DNA of 61,440 nucleotides from Deinococcus piscis (GCF_014653275.1 NZ_BNAL01000016.1:1-61440), one strand, 5' to 3'. Positions 32,415 through 42,330 are shown, counted from the first letter of the stretch. Made by a program: numbers and translations. Notes: generated by a model from the sequence alone, not told the origin.

Positions 32415-33974
32415 TCACAGCTTCTCACGGCGCAAAATCAGGACCGACAGCGCGGCCCCGGCCAGCATCAGCGCCAGAGCGTAGGGCGCCGCCGAGCCAT
32501 ACAGGGCCTCTTCGGTGTAGGTCCACACGCCTACCGCCAGCGTGTCAAAGCCTGCCGGGGCAAGCAGCAGGGTCAGCGGGAGTTCCTTGAGCACGCTCAG
32601 GAACACGAACGCCGCACTGACCAGCAGCCCCGGCAGCACGATAGGCAAGGTCACGCGGCGCATGGCCTGCCCTGGGGTGTCGCCCAGCACGCGGGCGGCT
32701 TCTTCCAGGCGGGGGGTGGCGCGCACCAGTGAAGACCGCAGCGGCCCGATGGCCTCGGCAGCAAAGTGCAGGGTATAGGCCAGCACCAGCAGCGGCAGGG
32801 TCTGATACAGCGCAGGCACCGCCGCCAGCGTAAAAAACACCAGCGCCAGGGCCAGCGCCAGTGGGGGCGTGGCGTAGCCCAGGTAAGCCACCCGCTCCGC
32901 CAGGCGGGCCAGCCAGCCACGGTAGCGACTGCCGATATAGGCCAGCACAAAGGCCAGTGCCGCGGTCAGGGTGGCCGTGAGTGCGGCACTGCCACCCGCC
33001 AACCGGGCCGCTTCCCCCACCTCGCCCAGCACATAGGGACTGATGCCCAGCCGCAGCCAGTACAGCGCCGTGCCCAGCGGCAGCACCAGTGTCAGGGCGG
33101 CCAGGGTCAGCATCAGGGCCCAGGCAGGCCAGGCCCAGACACCCAGAGGCTGACGGCGGTGTGGGCGCACAGCCCCCGCCGAGACCCGGCCCAGGAAAAA
33201 GCCGCGCAGCAGCCGGGCTTCCAGCCAGAGCACAGCACCGGTCAGGGCGAGCAGCGCCAGCACCAACCAGGCTGCGTACACCGTGTCATAGGCGGCGGTG
33301 TACTGCTGATAGATGGCGGCGCTAAAGGTGGGATAACGCATCAGGCTGACCACAGCAAAGTCGCCCAGCACGTGGAGGGCGACCAGCAACGCCCCAGCCA
33401 GCCAGGCTGGGCGCAGAGCAGGCAAGGTCACGCTGACAAAGGTCTGCCAGGGCGTGCGCCCCAGCAAGCGGGCGGCTTCTTCCAGGGCAGGGTCAGCGGC
33501 CCGCAGACCCGCGTACAGATTCAGGAACAGATACGGAAAGGTGAAGAGCGTCAACGCCAGCAGCGCGCCTCCAAATCCGCTAGGCGTTGCTGGGGCCCAG
33601 CCGGTCAGGGCGTCCAGCGACCCGCCCGCTCCACTGGCTGCAATCAGGGCATAGGCCCCCACGTAGCCGGGCACGGCCAGCGGCAAGACACCCAGCAGCG
33701 CCAGCAACCGCTGGGGCCGGAAAGTAGTGCGCCCCGCCAGATAGGCCAGAGGCAGGGCAATCAGGGTGCCGCATACCACCACGCTCACGGTCAGCAACAG
33801 TGTGTTGCCCAGCAGTTCCAGGTTGCGGCTGCGCCACAAAATCTCGTGCACGGTGCCCAGGTCTGCGCCAAAGGCTTCACGCAGCAGGTACAGCATCGGG
33901 AGGGCCACACCCAGTCCAGCCAGCAAAGCGGGCAGGGTCAGCAGCAGCGGGGGGCGGTCAGCACGGTTCGGCAT
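32415..33974 (-). CDS. fbpB: Ferric iron ABC transporter permease (FbpB-like)
   Basis: A 519-residue fused permease with about twelve helices and two EAA-type loops for ATPase contact: EEAARLLGRTPWQTFVSVTLP (first half) and EEAARVLGDTPGQAMRRVTLP (second half). Fused double permeases of this kind are found in FbpB, HitB and ThiP systems. No clear Shine-Dalgarno precedes the start, but a TATGAT hexamer lies about 35 bases upstream and a hairpin separates it from fbpA, so it may be transcribed both from fbpA read-through and from its own promoter. Confidence 0.88.
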   Translation of the reverse strand: MPNRADRPPLLLTLPALLAGLGVALPMLYLLREAFGADLGTVHEILWRSRNLELLGNTLLLTVSVVVCGTLIALPLAYLAGRTTFRPQRLLALLGVLPLAVPGYVGAYALIAASGAGGSLDALTGWAPATPSGFGGALLALTLFTFPYLFLNLYAGLRAADPALEEAARLLGRTPWQTFVSVTLPALRPAWLAGALLVALHVLGDFAVVSLMRYPTFSAAIYQQYTAAYDTVYAAWLVLALLALTGAVLWLEARLLRGFFLGRVSAGAVRPHRRQPLGVWAWPAWALMLTLAALTLVLPLGTALYWLRLGISPYVLGEVGEAARLAGGSAALTATLTAALAFVLAYIGSRYRGWLARLAERVAYLGYATPPLALALALVFFTLAAVPALYQTLPLLVLAYTLHFAAEAIGPLRSSLVRATPRLEEAARVLGDTPGQAMRRVTLPIVLPGLLVSAAFVFLSVLKELPLTLLLAPAGFDTLAVGVWTYTEEALYGSAAPYALALMLAGAALSVLILRREKL

Positions 33975-34064
33975 AGGCAGGAGGGGCAGGCAGCGCGGCC
34001 AATCATATCAGAAACCGGAGTAGATCAGTCGGAATAAGCTTGTGGGAGCGTCCTTCAACCCAGG

Positions 34065-34094
34065 CGGCCCCGCCAGGCGAAGGAGGCGGGGCCG
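34065..34094. terminator. 10-bp stem hairpin between fbpA and fbpB
   Basis: CGGCCCCGCC (34065-34074) and GGCGGGGCCG (34085-34094) pair perfectly. Such hairpins downstream of a binding-protein gene commonly attenuate read-through or stabilise its mRNA. Confidence 0.6.
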
Positions 34095-34123
34095 TTCAGG
34101 GAGAAAGGAGAAGAGAAGCTGGC

Positions 34124-35119
34124 TTACAGCAGTCCAGTTTCCCGCAGCAGCTTCTGGGCTTTTTCCAGGTTTTTCGGTAGGGCACTGGCGCTGATGCGGG
34201 GGCTGCGCTTGACGGCGTCGGCATAGGGCAGCATGCCGCTGGGGGTGTAGGTGTTGCCGATGACGGGGTACTCGAAGTTCACGCCCATAAAGAAGTTCTG
34301 CGCGTCGCTGGACACCATTTTCTGGACCAGGCGGCTGGCGGCGGCGGGGTTCTTGCTGGTCTTCAGCACGCCTACGCCGGTGGCATTGCCCAGGTTGCCG
34401 ATATCTCCCGCCTTGAAGAAGTGGGTTTCGACCGGGTAGCCCAGCTTGCCCACGCGCTGGATGTAGTAGTGGTTGGTCAGGCCCATATCAATCTGACCGG
34501 CGCGGATGGCTTCCATCATGTTGACGTTGCTGGTCTTGTAGTCCACCGGATTCAGCTTTTTCATGTCCAGCAGCCACTGCCGGGTCTTGGCCTCGCCGTG
34601 CTGGGCAATCATGCCCGCCAGGAAATCCTGAAAGGAGGGATAGCTCAGCGTCCATCCAATGCGGCCTTTGAACTGGTTCATCTTGGGCAGATCAAAGACG
34701 CTGGCGGGCAGCTGGCTGGCCTTGACGCGCTCGGAGCTGTAGGCCAGCGTGCGGAAGCGCAGCGTGGTGGGCACCCAGTTGCCGCTGGCCGGCATGTACT
34801 CGCGCGCCACCGGGCGGGTGATGTTGCTGCCCAGCCGCACGAAGCGGCCATCCGCGTCCAGCTGGCCCATCGCGCCCACCGAGTTGCCCCAGAACACGTC
34901 AGCGGGTGAGCGGGCACCTTCTTGGCGCAGCAAGGCCACCAGCTCGGCGTCCTTGCCGTAGCGAACATTGACCTTGATGCCACTTTCCTTCTCAAAGCGC
35001 TCGACGATCGGCTCCACAAAGGTCTTGCCACGGCCCGAGTACAGGGTAATAGAACCGCTCTGCGCCAGGCTGCTGCCTGCAAGCATCAGAGCGCCCGCCA
35101 TCACAAATACTTTTCTCAT
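34124..35119 (-). CDS. fbpA: Ferric iron ABC transporter substrate-binding protein (FbpA-like)
   Basis: A 331-residue exported protein starting MRKVFVMAGALMLAGSSLAQ (signal peptide). The mature part begins ITLYSGRGKTFVEPIVERFE, as in FbpA/FutA proteins, and has the adjacent tyrosines that hold Fe(III) in MGLTNHYYIQRVG near residue 200. The C-terminus contains MGVNFEYPV, another family marker. Start ATG 35119 is fixed by a canonical promoter (TTGACA, 17-bp spacer, TAGGAT) whose -10 ends 7 bases before the ATG. First gene of the fbpABC cluster; iron uptake is inferred from the tyrosine pair. Confidence 0.9.
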   Translation of the reverse strand: MRKVFVMAGALMLAGSSLAQSGSITLYSGRGKTFVEPIVERFEKESGIKVNVRYGKDAELVALLRQEGARSPADVFWGNSVGAMGQLDADGRFVRLGSNITRPVAREYMPASGNWVPTTLRFRTLAYSSERVKASQLPASVFDLPKMNQFKGRIGWTLSYPSFQDFLAGMIAQHGEAKTRQWLLDMKKLNPVDYKTSNVNMMEAIRAGQIDMGLTNHYYIQRVGKLGYPVETHFFKAGDIGNLGNATGVGVLKTSKNPAAASRLVQKMVSSDAQNFFMGVNFEYPVIGNTYTPSGMLPYADAVKRSPRISASALPKNLEKAQKLLRETGLL

Positions 35120-35126
35120 GGGCTTA

Positions 35127-35155
35127 ATCCTAAGTAAGTCGCTCAGGATTGTCAA
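35127..35155 (-). promoter_or_regulatory. Canonical promoter of fbpA, leaderless
   Basis: On the minus strand TTGACA (35150-35155) and TAGGAT (35127-35132) are 17 bp apart and the -10 ends 7 bases before the ATG. The -10 region CTTAGGATTAAG is partly palindromic and could be a metal-regulator site; that is speculative. Confidence 0.75.
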
Positions 35156-35206
35156 GTCTGGGATTTAGGTTGCGCTCTAGAGCCTTTGATTCGCGAACGA
35201 TCTGCT

Positions 35207-36286
35207 CTAGCGCTTTTCCAGGGCCAGCTCAATCAGGCGGCTAACCAGTTGCGAGTAGCTCAGGCCGTGGGCCTGAAGCAGCGACGGATACATGGACGTG
35301 GTGGTAAAGCCAGGCATGGTGTTGATTTCATTCAGCAGCAGCTCGCCGGTCTCTTCGACGTAAAAGAAGTCCACGCGGCTGAGGCCCGCGCAGTCCAGGG
35401 CGCGGTAAGCTTCGAGCGCCAACTGCTGCACCCGCTGCGCAACCTCTGGCGGCAGCGGCGCAGGAATCAGCATCTCAGCGCGGCCCCCGGTGTACTTGGT
35501 GTCGTAGTCATAAAAGTCAGCGTCGAAACGCAGTTCGCCCACCGGGCTGGCAATGGGGTCATCATTGCCCAGGATGCCCACCTCCACCTCGCGGGGCTTC
35601 ACGCCCGCCATCGCTTCGAGAATCACGCGGCGGTCATGCTGAAAGGCCAGCTCCAAGGCGGCGTCCAATTCGTCGGCGCTCCCCACACGGCTGACGCCGA
35701 CGCTTGACCCCATGTTGGCAGGCTTGGCAAACAGCGGGAAGCCCAGCTCGGCGGCGCGGTCACGCACCCCCTGCGGGTCGCGGCTCCACTCGGTGCGGCT
35801 GGCCTCGCGCCACGCCACCTGCGGAATGCCCACCGCTTCCAGCACCCGCTTGGTCATGATTTTGTCCATGCCCACGGCACTGCCCAGCACACCGCTGCCC
35901 ACGAAGGGCAGGCCCGCTAGGGTGAGCATGCCTTGCACGGTGCCGTCTTCACCCATCGGGCCGTGTAGCAGTGGAAACACCACGTCATAGCCAGCCGCGT
36001 CCGACACCCGCCGAAGCATGAGCTCACCGCCCGACTCGGCCACGCCTGCGCCCAGTGCCTGCGCCGTCTCGGAGGGGGGCAGCCAGCGCCCCTCCTTGGA
36101 AATCACCACAGTCGTCACTTCAAAGCGGTCCTGGGGCAGCGCGGCCAGCACCGAGCGGGCACTGGACAGGCTGACCTCATGCTCTTCGGATTGGCCTCCG
36201 GCCAGCAGCAGCACGCGGCGGCGCGGCTGCCCGGCAGTGGCCGGAGAGGAAGCGGGGTGGGAGGAGGCAGAGTTCAGCTCGGACAT
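35207..36286 (-). CDS. ddl: D-alanine--D-alanine ligase
   Basis: A 359-residue ATP-grasp enzyme joining two D-alanines for peptidoglycan synthesis. Signature segments: [19 protein letters not shown] at the N-terminus, [53 protein letters not shown], and near the end [34 protein letters not shown] (metal and D-Ala2 residues). ATG 36286 (MSELNSAS) was chosen; an upstream start would add 23 residues unrelated to the family. Not in an operon with wall genes here. Confidence 0.94.
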   Translation of the reverse strand: MSELNSASSHPASSPATAGQPRRRVLLLAGGQSEEHEVSLSSARSVLAALPQDRFEVTTVVISKEGRWLPPSETAQALGAGVAESGGELMLRRVSDAAGYDVVFPLLHGPMGEDGTVQGMLTLAGLPFVGSGVLGSAVGMDKIMTKRVLEAVGIPQVAWREASRTEWSRDPQGVRDRAAELGFPLFAKPANMGSSVGVSRVGSADELDAALELAFQHDRRVILEAMAGVKPREVEVGILGNDDPIASPVGELRFDADFYDYDTKYTGGRAEMLIPAPLPPEVAQRVQQLALEAYRALDCAGLSRVDFFYVEETGELLLNEINTMPGFTTTSMYPSLLQAHGLSYSQLVSRLIELALEKR

Positions 36287-36342
36287 ATACGCCCAGCAGT
36301 ATGCCAGAGACGGTGCGCTGGCCGGTGCGCCGCCCACGAAGC

Positions 36343-36368
36343 GGCCCCGCTCCACTGGGGGCGGGGCC
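36343..36368. terminator. GC hairpin after first DUF4139 gene
   Basis: GGCCCCGC (36343-36350) and GCGGGGCC (36361-36368) pair around a 10-nt loop, between the DUF4139 gene stop (36398) and the ddl start. Placed to terminate the minus-strand DUF4139 genes. Confidence 0.5.
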
Positions 36369-36397
36369 TGGGATTTGCTCGGTTCAGAGCGCGGGAC

Positions 36398-37750
36398 TCA
36401 TTGCAGCGGAATGGTCACGGTAAAGGTGCGCTCAGTCTTGCCGCCTGCGGGCAGGGTCAGGGCCAGATTCACATCGCTGCCTTCACGCCGCACGCCAGCG
36501 CCCAGAGCACCTTCGGCCTTCACCTCAGCGCGGTCATTGTACAGGCTTTCGGTGATTTCTACCTTCACGGGCTGCTTTTTGCTGTTCTCCAGGGCGTAGG
36601 TCACCTGAAATGCGGCGCTGCGGGACGTGCGGCTGAGTGCCTTCACCGAGCGCACATAGGTCACATCCGGGTCACGGCCCAGCGCAAAGTCCACCGGCTG
36701 ACCGGGGGCCGTCTCCTGCACCCGGGTCTGACCGGTCACGCGGCCATCTTCACGCACTGTCAGGCCGCCGCCGGGCAGCGCACGGTCCGCCTTGAAGCGG
36801 TAGTACCGGTTGAGCACGCCCCGGTCATTCTGTTCAGAAAAGCCGCGCTTGAGGCCAGCGTACGCCTCAAACTCGCTCACCGCCGGGGTCATGAACGGCA
36901 GGGTCACGGTGCTGCTCGCGGGCAGAGTAAAGGCTTCGGTCAGGGCATAGCGGTAGATACCGTTCAGGCTCTCTTGCTGGGCAATATTGCGAGATGCAAA
37001 TTGGGCCTCAGTCACCTTGGATACATCAAACGCCATCACTGGCTCTCCTATCGTGGTATATCCGTTGCCAGGATTCAGGTTCACATCCCCCGCCAGCAGC
37101 TCCGTCTTGCCCACGCTGTAGCTCAGCTCGGTGCCGTTGTTCACGTCGGCCAGGGCTTCCAGTGTCGGCTTGCCACCATTTACACGCAGGGTGTAGCGCG
37201 GGGTCCAGCTGAGAGAACGGGTCAGGTAACTCAGCGTGCCTTGCCCAGCAGCAGGAGCCGCCAGGGTGAAAGTGCTGACCGGCAGCGCGCCGTAGCCACT
37301 TTCGGGGGGCAGCGCGGGGAAAGCCAGCTGCGCGGGGTCCACCCGGCGGTACATGCCCTGAGCGTCCTGAATCAGCACATCACGGGCACGTACCAGGGTC
37401 ACGGTTTGCGGGGCTTTGCCTTGCTCGTGCAACACCACTTCACGGCCTTCAAGGTTTTCCAGCCAGCTCGCCTGGGTTGCATGTACAGCGCGGGTGTACG
37501 CGAGGCCCTCCAGGTCCAGCGAGTCACGAATCAGACCGCTCCAGGCACTTTGGGGCCAGACCACGGTGAGGGTGCCGTCCTGAGGGGTCACCGCCTGGCG
37601 GACTTCAGCAAAGTCCCCATATAGGCGCAGGTCCGCCTGCAAGGTGCGCTCAGCAGCTGGGGCGGAAGCAGCGGGACGCGAAACGGTCTGAGCCTGCACC
37701 GAACCCAGCAGGAGGGGAACCGCCAGGAGGGAAATCATCATTTTGTTCAT
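36398..37750 (-). CDS. Exported DUF4139-type protein, paralog 1
   Basis: A 450-residue secreted protein: signal peptide MMISLLAVPLLLGSVQAQ, then RLYGDFAEVRQAVTP, SLDLEGLAYTRAVHAT, LSWTPRYTLRVNGG, ALADVNNGTELSY and ELLAGDVNL, followed by LNGIYRYALTEAFTLPASST, a wording seen in DUF4139 proteins. The C-terminus reads AGGKTERTFTVTIPLQ. Nearly every segment has a match in the gene immediately upstream (37819-39210). CACAGT ends 6 bases before the ATG in both paralogs. Function is unknown; a surface beta-sandwich is likely. Confidence 0.75.
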   Translation of the reverse strand: MNKMMISLLAVPLLLGSVQAQTVSRPAASAPAAERTLQADLRLYGDFAEVRQAVTPQDGTLTVVWPQSAWSGLIRDSLDLEGLAYTRAVHATQASWLENLEGREVVLHEQGKAPQTVTLVRARDVLIQDAQGMYRRVDPAQLAFPALPPESGYGALPVSTFTLAAPAAGQGTLSYLTRSLSWTPRYTLRVNGGKPTLEALADVNNGTELSYSVGKTELLAGDVNLNPGNGYTTIGEPVMAFDVSKVTEAQFASRNIAQQESLNGIYRYALTEAFTLPASSTVTLPFMTPAVSEFEAYAGLKRGFSEQNDRGVLNRYYRFKADRALPGGGLTVREDGRVTGQTRVQETAPGQPVDFALGRDPDVTYVRSVKALSRTSRSAAFQVTYALENSKKQPVKVEITESLYNDRAEVKAEGALGAGVRREGSDVNLALTLPAGGKTERTFTVTIPLQ

Positions 37751-37818
37751 GGCTTTACTGTGGCACTTCTCACCTGACGGTCCATGAGGAAAAGCCTGCG
37801 GACAAAGCTGGAACCTCT

Positions 37819-39210
37819 TTACTGCAACACCTTCACCGTAAAGGTGCGTGTCACCTCTCCCCCAGCGGGCACTTCGGCCACTAGGCGCACCCGGCCTCCT
37901 TGCAGCTCGGCGTCACCACTGACCCTGGTGTCGCCGTAAACCTGCTCGGTCACTTCGGCACGGACTGGCTGCGGGCGGGCATTGCGCAGGCGGTAAGTGA
38001 CGGTGTACGTCACGCGTTTGGCCTTGCCTTCGGGCACCACGTCGCCCTTCTTCACTGTGCGGTCATAGCTTAGGTCCGGATCGCGGCCCAGCGAGAACTC
38101 CACTGGCTGCCCAGCTGCCGTCTCAGACACGCGGGTCTGCCCCGCCAGTCGGCCCTGCTCGCGCACGGTCAGCGTGCCGCCTGGCAGGGCCTGCGCTGCC
38201 TTGAAGCGGTAAAAGCGGCCCAGCACGCCTTTGCTGCTTTGCCCGCTAAAGCCGGTATTCAGGCCTGCGTAGCTCTCAAAATTGCTCAGCTTCGGCTCCA
38301 TGAAAGGCAGGGTCACGGTGCTGCCTGCTGGCAACTCAAACGGCTGGTCCAGTGCATAGCGGTAGATACCGTTCAAGCTGCCCAGCGCGGCAATATCGTA
38401 AGCGGCCCTGCCTGTTTCGGCAGCGGCGGAGGTGGCCTGCGCCGTGTGGCCCATGACAGGAGTGCTCGGCCCCAGCTCTAGCCCCACATCGCCCGCCAGC
38501 AGCTCGGTGCTCTGCACCTGATAGGCCAGGTCGCTGCCGTTGTGCAGGTCGGCCAGGGCCGAAAGCTGCGGCGGTGTCCCCTCGGGCCCCAAAGTCAGGG
38601 TGTAGCGGGGGGCCCAGCGCAGCGCATGGGTCAAGTAAGCCAGCGTGCCACTTCCCGGCGCAGGCAGGTCGAATGTCGTGGTGGTCTGGCCCCCGCTTTC
38701 CAGGCCCTGACTGTTCAGGGGTGGCATGTCAGGCACCGCCAGCTGTGCCAGGGGAACTTGCCGGTAATCTCCCCGGCGGTCACGAATTAGCCCGTCGCGG
38801 GCGCGCACCAGCGTGACCCGGCTGGCGCGGCCTTCTTCGTGTAGGGTCACCGTCTGGCCCTCATAGCCCTCTAGCCAGGGTGCAGCCACGGCATGTACAG
38901 CGCGGGTATAGGGGAGTCCCTCCAGGTCCAGCGAACCAGGGACCATCCCCTCCCAGGCCGTTTCGGGCCAAGCGTAGCTGAGCTGGGTTTCACCCGTGGT
39001 CACGGGCGTCCGCACTTCGGCAAAGCTGCCGTACAGCCGTAGCTCACTGCCAGCGGACTGCGCCTGCTCGCCCGTTGCCGCTGAGCTGGCCGCCTGGGCC
39101 TGCGCGGCACTGCCCGGCACCTCTAGGCCGCGTCCAGCCAGCATTCCCAACCCAGCGGCTCCCAGCGCACCCAGCAGTAGCATTCCCCCCAGCCTCATTT
39201 TCGCGTCCAT
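37819..39210 (-). CDS. Exported DUF4139-type protein, paralog 2
   Basis: A 463-residue protein with N-terminal hydrophobic segment GGMLLLGALGAAGLGMLAG and a mature part collinear with paralog 1: RLYGSFAEVRTPVT, SLDLEGLPYTRAVHAV, LRWAPRYTLTLG, ALADLHNGSDLAYQ, ELLAGDVGL, LNGIYRYALDQPFELPAGST, and the C-terminal AGGEVTRTFTVKVLQ. It lies 68 bp upstream of paralog 1 in the same direction. The two arose by tandem duplication and have since diverged strongly at the N-terminus. No catalytic motif is visible. Confidence 0.75.
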   Translation of the reverse strand: MDAKMRLGGMLLLGALGAAGLGMLAGRGLEVPGSAAQAQAASSAATGEQAQSAGSELRLYGSFAEVRTPVTTGETQLSYAWPETAWEGMVPGSLDLEGLPYTRAVHAVAAPWLEGYEGQTVTLHEEGRASRVTLVRARDGLIRDRRGDYRQVPLAQLAVPDMPPLNSQGLESGGQTTTTFDLPAPGSGTLAYLTHALRWAPRYTLTLGPEGTPPQLSALADLHNGSDLAYQVQSTELLAGDVGLELGPSTPVMGHTAQATSAAAETGRAAYDIAALGSLNGIYRYALDQPFELPAGSTVTLPFMEPKLSNFESYAGLNTGFSGQSSKGVLGRFYRFKAAQALPGGTLTVREQGRLAGQTRVSETAAGQPVEFSLGRDPDLSYDRTVKKGDVVPEGKAKRVTYTVTYRLRNARPQPVRAEVTEQVYGDTRVSGDAELQGGRVRLVAEVPAGGEVTRTFTVKVLQ

Positions 39211-39322
39211 GCGCTGACTGTGCCGCCTGGCGGGGAAAGCGCCGTTAAAGCCCGCGTCACCGAACTTTTACTTTGCTTCAGGCAGGCGTCAGCTTAAGTA
39301 TGAGCCAGCGTCAAGAAAGGCC

Positions 39323-39754
39323 TCAGCGCTCAAGCGGGGGCGGGCCCCAGCGGTTAGGCACCGGCTGCCCAGGAGCCAGCGCCAGATAAATGGTGAACAG
39401 CAACTGAATCAGCACTCCCAGAAACGGAATCAAGGAAAGAAGGAGAATGACGATATACAGCAGTTCACCTTTGCCCAGATCATGGAGCCTGCGCACGTGA
39501 AGAGCCAGGGTCGGCGGAATCAGGCCAAACAGAATCAGCATGAATAAACCTACGAAGCCCTTTTCTAGCAACGTGTACGGTTCTTGTTCCTTTGCCAGTA
39601 AGTCTGGAAGCAGCAGCGCCGCCACTCCCACCATGAGGAAGGGATACAGCCAGACCAGCAAGGCGAAAAAGGTGTACTCCCGCCGCCCACTTCTGGACGT
39701 GAAATTCAAATAGTGGGTGGTCAGCGAGCGTTTCAGCAAGGCCAGGGGGGACAT
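39323..39754 (-). CDS. DUF805 membrane protein
   Basis: A 143-residue protein with about four helices. It carries the DUF805 pattern: FTSRSGRREYTFFALLVW at the N-terminus, LALHVRRLHDLGKG in the middle and a C-terminal GQPVPNRWGPPP tail. GAGGTG before ATG 39754 is a good ribosome site. The family is common in bacteria and has no established function. Confidence 0.85.
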   Translation of the reverse strand: MSPLALLKRSLTTHYLNFTSRSGRREYTFFALLVWLYPFLMVGVAALLLPDLLAKEQEPYTLLEKGFVGLFMLILFGLIPPTLALHVRRLHDLGKGELLYIVILLLSLIPFLGVLIQLLFTIYLALAPGQPVPNRWGPPPLER

Positions 39755-39772
39755 GGTTCACCTCATGGGCAT

Positions 39773-39805
39773 AAAAAAGCGGCCCGGCCAGAGGGCCAGA
39801 ACCGC
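39773..39805 (-). terminator. Rho-independent terminator of oppD-oppF
   Basis: On the minus strand GCGG....GGCC / GGCC...CCGC folds into an interrupted stem followed directly by TTTTTT (39773-39778), 19-51 bases after the oppF stop. Confidence 0.7.
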
Positions 39806-39823
39806 AGAATCAGAAAATGTGAC

Positions 39824-41086
39824 TCAGAGAATATCGTCGCGGATGCAGGCCTTGAACTGACCCGGCTTGACTTCGCGCAGTGCGGGCACCACCTCGGCGC
39901 ACTGAGGAATCGCGTAGCGGCAGCGGGTCCGGAAGACACAGCCACTGGGTGGGTTGATAGGGCTGGGAATGTCCCCTTCCAGAATGATGCGCTGACGCTT
40001 GATGGTGGGGTCGGGCACAGGAGCAGCCGACAGCAGCGCCTCGGTGTAAGGGTGCTGGGGGTCATTGTTCAGCTGGTGGCTGGGCGCGATCTCCATGATC
40101 TTGCCCAGATACATCACGATGATGCGGTCACAGATGTACTCGACCACCAGCAGGTCGTGCGCGATAAACAGCACGGTGAGGCCCAGTTCCTGCTGCAAGT
40201 CCTGGAGCAGGTTGACCACTTGCGCCTGAATGGACACGTCCAGTGCCGAAACCGGCTCGTCGGCCACGATGAAATCGGGACTCACAGCCAGGGCGCGGGC
40301 AATGCCGATACGCTGACGCTGACCACCCGAGAACTCGTGCGGGTAGCGCACCATTTGCTCTGGGCGAATGCCCACGCGCTGGAGCAGCTCGGCCACGCGG
40401 GGCTTGCGCTCGGCTCCCTGGTGCAGCTTGTGGATGTCCAGCGCTTCACCGATGACCTCTTCCACCGTCATGCGGGGGTCCAGGCTGGCAAAAGGGTCCT
40501 GGAAGATGATCTGCATGTCGCGCCGAACTTCACGCAGCTGGCGCTTGTTCATCTTGACCACGTCCTGGCCCTTGAAGATCACGTCGCCGCCCGTTGGCTC
40601 CACCAGACGCAGCAGCGTGCGGCCCACAGTGGTCTTGCCGGAGCCCGACTCGCCCACCAGGCCCACCACTTCGCCCCGGAACAGGTCAAAATCCACGCCA
40701 TCAACGGCCTTGACCGAACCGACCGTTCGCCCAAAGAAGCCACCCTTGATCGGGAAGTGCTTTTGCAGATTGCGGACGCTCAGCAGCGGTTCGCTGCGCT
40801 CTCCCGCCGCAGTGAAGGCGGGTACTTCGGCCATCACCGGTTCACCCGTCTGCACCGAAGTTCCGATCATCACGGTCTGCATGGCCCCGCTGGGCTGCAC
40901 GCCAGCAGCTGAGGCAGTGACATCTGCTGACACTGGGGCTGGTGCCGTGGTCTGGGAAGCAGAAACGTTGTCACTGACCGTCAGTGTGGCCGCCGGGCCA
41001 GGAATGATTTCAGTGATGGTTGCGCCAGTCCGCGTGGCCGCGTCAGTCTGGGGCCCCTGTGGGGTGTCATTGTCCATGCGGGTCAC
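39824..41086 (-). CDS. oppF: Oligopeptide ABC transporter ATP-binding protein (OppF/DppF) with N-terminal extension
   Basis: A 420-residue ATPase. The core from about residue 100 is standard Opp[20 protein letters not shown], Walker [33 protein letters not shown], signature [26 protein letters not shown], and the C-terminal cysteine region [19 protein letters not shown]. The first ~95 residues are a low-complexity Thr/Ala/Val/Pro stretch that usual OppF lacks. Start GTG 41086 is supported by AGGAGG 7 bases upstream inside the end of oppD and a 4-base overlap with its stop, so the extension appears truly translated. No permease or binding-protein gene is adjacent. Confidence 0.87.
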   Translation of the reverse strand: MTRMDNDTPQGPQTDAATRTGATITEIIPGPAATLTVSDNVSASQTTAPAPVSADVTASAAGVQPSGAMQTVMIGTSVQTGEPVMAEVPAFTAAGERSEPLLSVRNLQKHFPIKGGFFGRTVGSVKAVDGVDFDLFRGEVVGLVGESGSGKTTVGRTLLRLVEPTGGDVIFKGQDVVKMNKRQLREVRRDMQIIFQDPFASLDPRMTVEEVIGEALDIHKLHQGAERKPRVAELLQRVGIRPEQMVRYPHEFSGGQRQRIGIARALAVSPDFIVADEPVSALDVSIQAQVVNLLQDLQQELGLTVLFIAHDLLVVEYICDRIIVMYLGKIMEIAPSHQLNNDPQHPYTEALLSAAPVPDPTIKRQRIILEGDIPSPINPPSGCVFRTRCRYAIPQCAEVVPALREVKPGQFKACIRDDIL

Positions 41087-42159
41087 CTTGCCACCTCCTG
41101 ACTGTGCAGGCTGTTGTAGTCGCCTCCACCTTCCTGCACCGCTTCAAACTCCTGCCAGCGGATGCAGCGGGCCATGTGACCGCCGCCGGTGTCTTCCAGC
41201 GGTGGCACTACTTCACGGCAAGCGGGCAGCGCAAACTTGCAGCGCGGCTCAAAGGCGCAGCCAGGCGGCAGGTTCAGCGGGTTGACCACGTTGCCGGGAA
41301 TCGCTTCCAGGCGCAGGTTCTTCTTGTCGGCGGCCTGCTCGGCGGTCAGGGGACGGGGGATCGAGTTCAGCAGGCCCATGGTGTAGGGGTGGCGGGGCGC
41401 TTTGAAAATCTCAATCACGTCGCCTTCTTCCATCACGCGGCCACCGTACATCACCACCACGCGGTCCGCCATCTCTGCCACCACGCCCAGGTTGTGGGTG
41501 ATGAACAGGATAGACATGCCGATTTCCTGCTGAAGCTTCCGCATCAGGTCCAGAATCTGCGCCTGAATGGTCACGTCAAGGGCGGTGGTCGGCTCGTCAG
41601 CAATCAAGAGGGCCGGGTTGCACGAGAGCGCCATAGCAATCATCACACGCTGGCGCATCCCGCCCGACAGCTGGTGCGGGTACTCATCCACCCGCTTGTC
41701 CGGCGCAGGAATCCCCACGAACTTCAGCATCTCAATGGCGACTTCGCGGGCTTCTTTGGCGTTCTTGTTCTGGTGCAGCATAACCGCTTCGGCAATCTGG
41801 TCGCCCACGGTATACACCGGGTTCAGCGAAGTCATCGGCTCCTGAAAAATCATGGAAATTTCATTGCCGCGAATGCTCCGCATCTCGGTTTCGGACACTT
41901 TGGTCAGGTCCTTGACGGTGCCGCGGTCATTGAACAGAATCTCGCCGTCTGCAATCTCGCCCGGCGGCATGGGAATCAGGCGCATCACGCTCAGGCTGGT
42001 CACACTTTTGCCCGAGCCCGACTCACCCACCACGGCCAGGGTCTCGCCTTTGTTGAGCGTGAAGGTCACTCCATCAACGCTTTTGACGACACCCTCGTCG
42101 GTATGAAAATACGTCTTGAGGCCTTTTACGGCCAGCAGGACTTCGCCCTGTTGGGTCAT
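41083..42159 (-). CDS. oppD: Oligopeptide ABC transporter ATP-binding protein (OppD/DppD)
   Basis: A 358-residue ATPase: [24 protein letters not shown], Walker [36 protein letters not shown], signature [35 protein letters not shown], and the C-terminal peptide-transporter cysteine motif [16 protein letters not shown], which in OppD-class proteins can bind an Fe-S cluster. ATG 42159 has GGAGGAGAGAA directly upstream; an earlier ATG at 42198 lacks this. First of the oppD-oppF pair; the rest of the importer must be encoded elsewhere. Confidence 0.92.
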   Translation of the reverse strand: MTQQGEVLLAVKGLKTYFHTDEGVVKSVDGVTFTLNKGETLAVVGESGSGKSVTSLSVMRLIPMPPGEIADGEILFNDRGTVKDLTKVSETEMRSIRGNEISMIFQEPMTSLNPVYTVGDQIAEAVMLHQNKNAKEAREVAIEMLKFVGIPAPDKRVDEYPHQLSGGMRQRVMIAMALSCNPALLIADEPTTALDVTIQAQILDLMRKLQQEIGMSILFITHNLGVVAEMADRVVVMYGGRVMEEGDVIEIFKAPRHPYTMGLLNSIPRPLTAEQAADKKNLRLEAIPGNVVNPLNLPPGCAFEPRCKFALPACREVVPPLEDTGGGHMARCIRWQEFEAVQEGGGDYNSLHSQEVAR

Positions 42160-42330
42160 TTCTCTCCTCCACTTCGGAACACGCCCGCCATCATACACGG
42201 TTTAGATTTCTCAGGACCAAGCCTGCGCTATCCACAGCGACGAGGCCCCGATATACATGATCTGGCATAAGAAATTGATTGACGCCGCCCCGGTTTGGGG
42301 GGGTGGGACAGCGCTAGCAGTTCCGGGTTT

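Noticed and set aside
32766..34037. 423-codon plus-strand open frame
   Set aside because: Antisense to fbpB, Gln/Arg-rich shadow of a membrane-protein gene.
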